Assembly (NCBI RefSeq): GCF_000974785.1 | Contig: NZ_BBWV01000002.1 | Location: forward strand, 930,001 to 994,000 | Length of the DNA: 64,000 nucleotides | Source: Flavihumibacter petaseus NBRC 106054 | GTDB taxonomy: Bacteria > Bacteroidota > Bacteroidia > Chitinophagales > Chitinophagaceae | Direction of reading: 5' to 3' | Shown: one piece after another, positions 59,619 to 64,000 of the stretch | How the letters are laid out: each line of letters starts with the position of its first letter | Numbering within the stretch: the stretch's first letter is position 1 | Notes under the pieces: generated by a model | Told to the model about the DNA's origin: nothing | Databases searched by the model: none | The model's input: the letters and a program-made list of their open reading frames with translations, nothing else | Translations under genes and position numbers: made by a program

Positions 59619-60012
59619 CATATCTCCTTACCTGGTAGGACAGCCGAAACATGCTGTTCTCGCTGAGGTGGATCATGTCTTCGGGAAGGCGATGGATATC
59701 AAGATCCCGCTGGACTACATCGATTGTCTCGCTGATCCAGTGAAGCTGAGGGAAGATGCGCATGCTGCAGCAATGAACAATTATGCAGAACTGAAGGTGC
59801 GTGATATGCTGGCGTCGATCGAAGGTGGAAATGTGATCGCTGATATCATCCGGATGGCGGCCGCTGATCAACGGTATTCGACCGAACTGGTGTTCAGTAC
59901 CGTGGCAGATATGGCCCGAGACAACTACCCTGTGACAGAACAAATTATTGGATCGGAAACCCTCAAACAAGTTCTTTCATGGAATTCCAAAACGACGTGC
60001 ACGCCTTGCTGA
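59602..60012 (+). CDS. Uncharacterised phage-like protein, 136 residues
   Basis: Begins MTYAINISPYLVGQPKHAVL; start ATG 59602, which overlaps the previous gene. Contains an all-helical middle (REDAHAAAMNNYAELKVRDM, ADIIRMAAADQRYSTELVFS) and a cysteine-bearing C-terminus (KTTCTPC). No known family is recognised. The C-terminal 34 bases overlap the next gene. Confidence 0.5.
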   Translation: MTYAINISPYLVGQPKHAVLAEVDHVFGKAMDIKIPLDYIDCLADPVKLREDAHAAAMNNYAELKVRDMLASIEGGNVIADIIRMAAADQRYSTELVFSTVADMARDNYPVTEQIIGSETLKQVLSWNSKTTCTPC

Positions 60013-60218
60013 CAATGCTTGGCTTTGTGATAGGATCGACCGTAGCGATCTATGTATCAATGGCAGTAGCGATTGCCTTTATCTACGGGGTGATTGAGTT
60101 GATCGTGGTGTTTCGAATTGTGTTCGATTATGTAACCAAAAGGCTTTCGGACTGGTTGGCACCGAGGTACAAAGAGGAGAATGATGGGGATTGGTTCGTT
60201 GAAAACTCCAGGCTATGA
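59979..60218 (+). CDS. Small membrane protein, 79 residues
   Basis: Two adjoining membrane segments (about residues 10-30, TMLGFVIGSTVAIYVSMAVA, and 32-48, AIAFIYGVIELIVVFRIV), then a soluble basic-acidic C-terminus (KRLSDWLAPRYKEENDGDWF). It is nested by 34 bases in the previous gene and overlaps the following small gene by four bases. Function unknown. Confidence 0.5.
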   Translation: MEFQNDVHALLTMLGFVIGSTVAIYVSMAVAIAFIYGVIELIVVFRIVFDYVTKRLSDWLAPRYKEENDGDWFVENSRL

Positions 60219-60301
60219 ATGAGATATTGGCTTTTGCAGTGATTGTGTTAGGCTGGTATGTAATCACAAGTAACGATGACGATAAATTATTACCAGGTTA
60301 A
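60215..60301 (+). CDS. 28-residue membrane peptide
   Basis: MNEILAFAVIVLGWYVITSN followed by DDDKLLPG. It has a single hydrophobic helix and an acidic tail. Its ATG overlaps the stop of the preceding gene (ATGA), which argues for translation; size and lack of homology make it tentative. Confidence 0.4.
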   Translation: MNEILAFAVIVLGWYVITSNDDDKLLPG

Positions 60302-60344
60302 GGTTTTGAAGTTTTTCTATGGTTTAGGGTTTAGGGGTTAAAAC

Positions 60345-60373
60345 GCCCGTGATTTCCATCCGGGCTCCTTTTT
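60345..60373 (+). terminator. Probable Rho-independent terminator of the small-gene operon
   Basis: GCCCG (60345-60349) and CGGGC (60361-60365) pair across an 11-base loop, followed by TCC and five T. It lies 44 bases beyond the 28-residue gene, ahead of the tRNA-Phe gene. Confidence 0.5.
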
Positions 60374-60442
60374 AAAATCTGTGGCTTGACGGTGAGCCTA
60401 TCATCGTTGCAGTTCTTTCCATCGGTTTTTTGTTAAACGAGC

Positions 60443-60468
60443 ATGACGGCCTTGCATGTGGCCGTCAT
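60443..60468. other. Perfect 9-bp hairpin just before tRNA-Phe
   Basis: ATGACGGCC and GGCCGTCAT enclose an 8-base loop (TTGCATGT). No T-run follows on the plus strand, so it is more likely a processing structure or operator than a terminator. A second hairpin (ACCTCAGT/ACTGAGGT, 60554-60575) lies just after the tRNA. Confidence 0.6.
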
Positions 60469-60470
60469 AC

Positions 60471-60543
60471 GGACAGGTAACTCAGTTGGTAGAGTGCCAG
60501 ACTGAAAATCTGGTGGTCACTGGTTCGAATCCGGTCTTGTCCG
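60471..60543 (+). tRNA. tRNA-Phe (anticodon GAA) inside the mobile element
   Basis: Cloverleaf: acceptor GGACAGG with CTTGTCC (one G-T), D-arm ACTC...GAGT, anticodon arm CCAGA-CTGAAAA-TCTGG (GAA), T-arm ACTGG-TTCGAAT-CCGGT. The base after the acceptor is G rather than the A expected for tRNA-Phe. It is carried within the element between two hairpins, so it is probably element-borne rather than a host tRNA. Confidence 0.88.
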
Positions 60544-60654
60544 CGAACGGAGCACCTCAGTCCGATCACTGAGGTAAGCGAGGGAAGGCGCTGAAAACTT
60601 TAAGTGCAGTTAAGAACAGCGCCCCCTTGCTTTCACAAAGCAAATCAAAGTAAA

Positions 60655-60807
60655 ATGGCTGTTTCACTTCCAGCAAATTTCACTACAGTGAACATAAAGT
60701 TTTCAAAGTTCCTGCACCAGCAGTTCAAACTCAAATGCAAAATGGAGAAAACAACAATGACCCGGCGCCTACGGGAGCTGATTCAACAGGATCTGAAAAG
60801 GGCGTAA
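60655..60807 (+). CDS. 50-residue basic protein (possible ribbon-helix-helix DNA binder)
   Basis: MAVSLPANFTTVNIKFSKFL, HQQFKLKCKMEKTTMTRRLR and ELIQQDLKRA. ATG 60655 is preferred over one 17 codons upstream, which lies near the tRNA region. The basic composition (pattern MTRRLRELIQQ) would fit a small CopG/Arc-type protein, but the family is not certain. It lies just upstream of a GCCCTG/CAGGGC hairpin (60816-60833) and an A-rich leader for the next gene. Confidence 0.5.
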   Translation: MAVSLPANFTTVNIKFSKFLHQQFKLKCKMEKTTMTRRLRELIQQDLKRA

Positions 60808-60861
60808 TAAAAAATGCCCTGCGCTAACAGGGCAAAAAAAACAAAAAGAAAAAACAAAAGT

Positions 60862-61806
60862 ATGGGAATCTTAGACATCAGACCAGCAAAAAGAGGCGGC
60901 AGCAAAGCCATCATTGGCATTGCCGGTGTCTCTGGCTCCGGAAAGACCTACACGGCGCTCAAGATCGCCCGTGGCATGGTTGAGAAGCCCAGTCAGATCG
61001 GCTTCTTGGATACCGAAAACAAACGCGGATCCCTTTATGCTGACATCCTCGACGGCGACTTCATGATCGGTGATCTGTATCCGCCGTTCTCACCCAAACG
61101 CTACAGCGAAGCGATAAAGGAATTTCAGAATGCCGGGGTTAAGGTCCTGGTAATCGATAGCGTTTCACATGAATGGGAAGGTGAGGGTGGCTGTGACGAT
61201 ATCGCCAACGCGGCGCTACAGAACGACAAGAAGATGGCGAACTGGATCGGCGCCAAACGGGAGCATAAAAGCTTTATGAATACCCTGCTGCAGTGTGATA
61301 TGAACATCATCTGCTGCCTTCGTGCTCGCGAAAAAACCGACTTCAAGAATCCAAATAAACCGGTTTCCCTGGGCATACAGCCGGTATGTGAGAAAAACTT
61401 CATGTTCGAGATGACGGCTTCGCTCCTGATGGAAAATGAGGGAAAAACGCAGCGTTTCCTGAAGATGCCGGCATTCCTCTTCGAGGCTTTCGGAAGTGGT
61501 AAAGGTTACCTGGGAGAAGCCACCGGCCGGAAGATCATTGACTGGATCAATACCGGCGAAAAGGAAGATCCTGAGATTACCCGTATAAAGTCAGAGATGC
61601 TCATGGCCTGTGAGTTCGGCCTGGCTGGTGTGATCGCCATCTGGAATGCCCTGACCCCTGCGATGAAAAAGAAGCTCGAGGCACACAAGAATATATGCAA
61701 GGAAGCGGCCCTGGAATACGAGCGCCAGGCAGAAGAGGGTGGGGAGACTCCGCAGGACACCCTGAAAAAGAATATGAAGAACGAAAAAATCCCTGAGCTG
61801 CCATGA
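60862..61806 (+). CDS. Phage-type RecA-fold AAA ATPase (Sak4-like)
   Basis: 314 residues from ATG 60862. Walker A is GIAGVSGSGKTYTALKIAR (residues about 22-33), and KVLVIDSVSHEWEGEGG carries the Walker B aspartate. The C-terminal part after residue 230 is helical (AATGR-type core, then KKKLEAHKNICKEAALEY). This is the layout of phage RecA/Rad51-like core ATPases such as Sak4, which promote single-strand annealing or homologous recombination. Its stop overlaps the nuclease-translocase start by four bases (ATGA), so the two are translated together. Confidence 0.8.
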   Translation: MGILDIRPAKRGGSKAIIGIAGVSGSGKTYTALKIARGMVEKPSQIGFLDTENKRGSLYADILDGDFMIGDLYPPFSPKRYSEAIKEFQNAGVKVLVIDSVSHEWEGEGGCDDIANAALQNDKKMANWIGAKREHKSFMNTLLQCDMNIICCLRAREKTDFKNPNKPVSLGIQPVCEKNFMFEMTASLLMENEGKTQRFLKMPAFLFEAFGSGKGYLGEATGRKIIDWINTGEKEDPEITRIKSEMLMACEFGLAGVIAIWNALTPAMKKKLEAHKNICKEAALEYERQAEEGGETPQDTLKKNMKNEKIPELP

Positions 61807-63941
61807 GCCATAAATACAGAGACCTCGAACCGGAAGAGCAGGAAGAACTGTTCAGTAATTACCTGATGGATAGCTGGAGCTATTCTAAGGTGACCAGCTT
61901 CGCCCGTAACGAAAAAGGTTTCGAGATGAATCACATTTTCGGGCTATATGGGAAGAAATCAGCGACTTCTGTTGCCGGCAACGCATACCATACCGCGCTC
62001 CAGTACTTCTTCGAAACTATCCGGGATAAGAAGGGCCTGCTGCTGGATGTGGTTGAGCTGGAAGCCTGTGCATTTCAGTATATCGATGGTGTTTCCGCCA
62101 ATGTGTGGAAGCTCGGAAAAACAACTCAAACCGTCGAAGAGTGCCAGAAGAAAGCAAGCTCAGTTGCTTCCACACTGCTCCGGAACTTCATAGTGGAAGT
62201 CGGAGTCTATCTGGATGACATGCAGGAGATCCTGGACGTCGAGGTTAGTATTGACGAATTTCTGACCATCAACGGCGTGGATATCCCCCTGCCATGCCAT
62301 GGGAAGATTGACCTTGTTATCCTGACCACGGAAGGTAAAACCGTGATCGTTGACCACAAGTCGAAGACCTCCTACACGGATGACGATGAAATAGCCCTGA
62401 GTATCGGTACCCAGGCGATCACCTACGTCACTTCCTACGAAGCGCGTTCAGGCAGGACGATAGATGAAGTGTGGTTCGTGGAGAATAAAAGCTCTGTGAA
62501 CAAGGATAAGTCTGCCCAGCTCCGGAAGTTCAAGGTGGAAATGGACCTCAACACCCGCCGGCTGTATGAAGCGCTGCTTTACGAACCGCTGAAGCGCATG
62601 CTGGAAGCCATATCAAATCCGGATTACATCTACCTGATCAATGAGGCGGATAATTATGTGGACCGCGCTGAAATGTACGACTTCTGGTGCCGGACAATGA
62701 TCTGTGAAGTGGAAGATTTCAATGTCGAGGAATCGAAAAAGGACCTGGTAGCCAGGCGCCTGAAGCGGATCAAGGACTCAAGTCTAACAATCGTTACCCC
62801 CAACATTATCAAAAAATTCAAGGAAAACGCCTCGGCGTTCATCCAATACGATTTAAGCAACAAGAACATGACACAAGCTGAAAAAATTGAGCACGTTATG
62901 CGCAGCTTCGGAACAGCAATCCGGGTTGCCCATATGTTCGAAGGTTATTCCAGCAACACCTACCTCCTGGAGGTTTCCGCTGGTGTAAAGCTGGCATCGA
63001 TCCAGTCTCATCGCCTGGATATTGCCAATGCCCTGGACGTTTCCAGTGTGCGAATCTCCAAGGATCTCGTGGTGCACGAAGGAAAATCCTACCTGGCTGT
63101 GGACTTCGTCAAGAAGCGTGACCGGGATCTGTTCTTTGACCGGTCTGCCTTGGTTGGCCGGAGGATTCCACTGGGCAAGGACAACTTTGACAATGTAGTT
63201 GCCTGGGATCTGGACAACAGTTCTACGCCACACATGCTGGTCTGCGGCGCAACAGGATCTGGTAAGTCTGTTTTCGTGAAATCCATTCTGGAGTATGGCC
63301 ATCTCGCCGGCGTCAAGGAGATCGTCGTATTCGATCCTAAGTTCGAATTCACCGACTACAACCACCGGCGCAATGTTAAAGTGTACAACGATATCGAGGA
63401 TATCGAAAAGGCTATGGAGAAGCTGGTAGAAGACATGCAGGGCCGGGTGAAGACTGGCCAGAACAGGTCCACACTGGTGATTTTCGACGAGTTTGCTGAC
63501 GCCCTGGCCAACTCAGCCAAAGCAAAAGATCTTCGGATTTATGAGGAAATAGTAACGATCAATGCCAAGGGCGTTCCCATCAAACACCGTGAGCACGTCG
63601 GCGATCGCAAGCCGCTGGAAGAAAACCTCCGGATCCTACTGCAGAAAGGTCGCTCATCCGGGTTCCGGATTGTTGCCGCCACTCAACGGGCCTCTGTTAA
63701 GGTTATCACTGGTGATGCGAAAGTCAATTTCCCCGTGCAGGTTTGTTTCCGCGTGCCCAAAGAGGCTGATTCCCGCGTCGTTCTTGACGAATCTGGCGCT
63801 GAATCCCTTGCGGGCAGCGGTGACGGCCTGATCAAATCTCCGGAGTATAAGGATACCGTTCGCTTCCAGGCTTATTATGTAAAACCCAGCGAGATCACAG
63901 CTGTGAGTGACACCGGTGAGGAAATCATTGTAGTGGAATAG
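61803..63941 (+). CDS. RecB-family nuclease fused to FtsK-type DNA translocase
   Basis: 712 residues. N-terminal (about 1-270): a complete RecB-type PD-(D/E)xK nuclease, with VAGNAYHTALQYFFE (motif His near 61), HGKIDLVILTTEGKTVIVDH plus KSKT (Asp near 167, DHK near 183-185) and GTQAITYVTSYE (Q-x3-Y). A helical linker follows. The C-terminal part (about 400-712) has SVRISKD and LVGRRIPLGKD, Walker A GATGSGKSVFVKSI (near 482), Walker B TLVIFDEFADAL, VAATQRASVKVITGDAKVNF and ESGAESLAGSGDGL, the FtsK/SpoIIIE motor. A nuclease coupled to a DNA pump in one chain is unusual; likely roles are end processing, packaging or transfer of the element. Confidence 0.85.
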   Translation: MSHKYRDLEPEEQEELFSNYLMDSWSYSKVTSFARNEKGFEMNHIFGLYGKKSATSVAGNAYHTALQYFFETIRDKKGLLLDVVELEACAFQYIDGVSANVWKLGKTTQTVEECQKKASSVASTLLRNFIVEVGVYLDDMQEILDVEVSIDEFLTINGVDIPLPCHGKIDLVILTTEGKTVIVDHKSKTSYTDDDEIALSIGTQAITYVTSYEARSGRTIDEVWFVENKSSVNKDKSAQLRKFKVEMDLNTRRLYEALLYEPLKRMLEAISNPDYIYLINEADNYVDRAEMYDFWCRTMICEVEDFNVEESKKDLVARRLKRIKDSSLTIVTPNIIKKFKENASAFIQYDLSNKNMTQAEKIEHVMRSFGTAIRVAHMFEGYSSNTYLLEVSAGVKLASIQSHRLDIANALDVSSVRISKDLVVHEGKSYLAVDFVKKRDRDLFFDRSALVGRRIPLGKDNFDNVVAWDLDNSSTPHMLVCGATGSGKSVFVKSILEYGHLAGVKEIVVFDPKFEFTDYNHRRNVKVYNDIEDIEKAMEKLVEDMQGRVKTGQNRSTLVIFDEFADALANSAKAKDLRIYEEIVTINAKGVPIKHREHVGDRKPLEENLRILLQKGRSSGFRIVAATQRASVKVITGDAKVNFPVQVCFRVPKEADSRVVLDESGAESLAGSGDGLIKSPEYKDTVRFQAYYVKPSEITAVSDTGEEIIVVE

Positions 63942-63943
63942 AC

Positions 63944-64000
63944 ATGAAGCCCCAGGACAGTTTCCTCCTCCCCGCAGACGTGTTCAGTTTTACTGGCAAA
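63944..64000 (+). CDS. Start of a gene continuing beyond the window
   Basis: ATG 63944, two bases after the stop of the nuclease-translocase gene, opens a frame encoding MKPQDSFLLPADVFSFTGK to the end of the window. It belongs to the same operon. Nothing more can be said. Confidence 0.5.
   Translation, partial: MKPQDSFLLPADVFSFTGK

Larger units (their letters stand above)
54526..64000 (+). mobile_element. Integrated phage-like or integrative element (left part)
   Basis: The block beginning just after tRNA-Lys has a tyrosine integrase, a toxin-antitoxin pair, a repressor/Cro-type divergent switch, a series of tiny overlapping genes, an internal tRNA-Phe, a phage recombination ATPase and a nuclease/translocase. 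This gene order is that of a temperate phage or an integrative element with a phage-like early region. No portal, capsid, tail or conjugation gene lies within the window, so the class of element is unresolved. Confidence 0.7.

Noticed and set aside
60816..60833. GCCCTG/CAGGGC hairpin as a plus-strand terminator
   Set aside because: On the plus strand it is followed by an A-run, not a T-run; a T-run follows only on the minus strand, where no gene lies to terminate. It may be a leader hairpin of the ATPase gene.

Overview
The window is chromosomal DNA from a member of the Bacteroidota, most likely family Chitinophagaceae. The evidence is the mix of proteins (futalosine-pathway menaquinone enzyme, YfhO- and DUF2723-type membrane glycosyltransferase-like proteins, ClpS/Aat, MtaB, PF10136 'recombinase' membrane protein) and promoters of the Bacteroidota type (TTTG, about 20 bp, TAnnTTTG). 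Most genes are densely packed, many with 1-4 bp overlaps. No rRNA and no CRISPR array were seen.

Region by region. 1-8.9 kb: the tail of mqnA, then a surface-polysaccharide cluster (flippase, FkbM methyltransferase, four family-2 glycosyltransferases, YfhO-like protein). 8.9-28.4 kb: mostly housekeeping and envelope genes: queuosine-precursor transporter, a large aromatic and N/R/P-rich secreted protein, GNAT, PrsW protease, a large secreted HExxH/beta-barrel protein, PAP2 phosphatase, valS, an MscS channel, a DEDDh exonuclease/GIY-YIG fusion, an esterase, aat-clpS and a PF10136 membrane protein. A gene-free spacer at 16.55-17.17 kb holds an array of 26-bp palindromes.

28.9-37.9 kb: an AT-rich island in which every gene lies on the minus strand. 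Each gene block is bounded by its own 9-10 bp inverted repeat of the form GTTnnnn...nnnnAAC, and neighbouring blocks are separated by 136-202 bp imperfect palindromes. This is the architecture of integron gene cassettes with attC sites. No integron integrase gene is present in the window, so the array looks like a CALIN (attC cluster lacking an integrase). The cargo looks like candidate defence or conflict genes: a restriction-endonuclease-like protein plus an RX4H (HEPN-like) partner, a DUF4365-like nuclease, a putative zinc metalloprotease with a partner, and a translationally coupled trio of very small membrane or coiled-coil proteins. This is the most unusual part of the window.

37.9-39.4 kb is gene-poor and repeat-bearing. 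39.4-53.8 kb returns to core genes: two tandem tRNA-Val, mtaB, a DUF4258 protein, plsC, priA, a Rossmann-fold protein, murB, a MoxR-like AAA+/VWA pair, DUF2723, a SAM hydrolase-like protein and an SDR. 53.8-54.4 kb is a G-rich, repeat-containing spacer.

54.45-64 kb: tRNA-Lys followed by a tyrosine recombinase opens an integrated mobile element (prophage or integrative element) that runs off the right edge. It carries HicAB, a repressor/Cro-like switch with a perfect 18-bp palindromic operator, a string of overlapping tiny genes, its own tRNA-Phe, a phage-type RecA-fold ATPase, and a fusion of a RecB-family nuclease to an FtsK-type DNA motor. The last two overlap by 4 bp and probably work together in recombination or DNA processing for the element.
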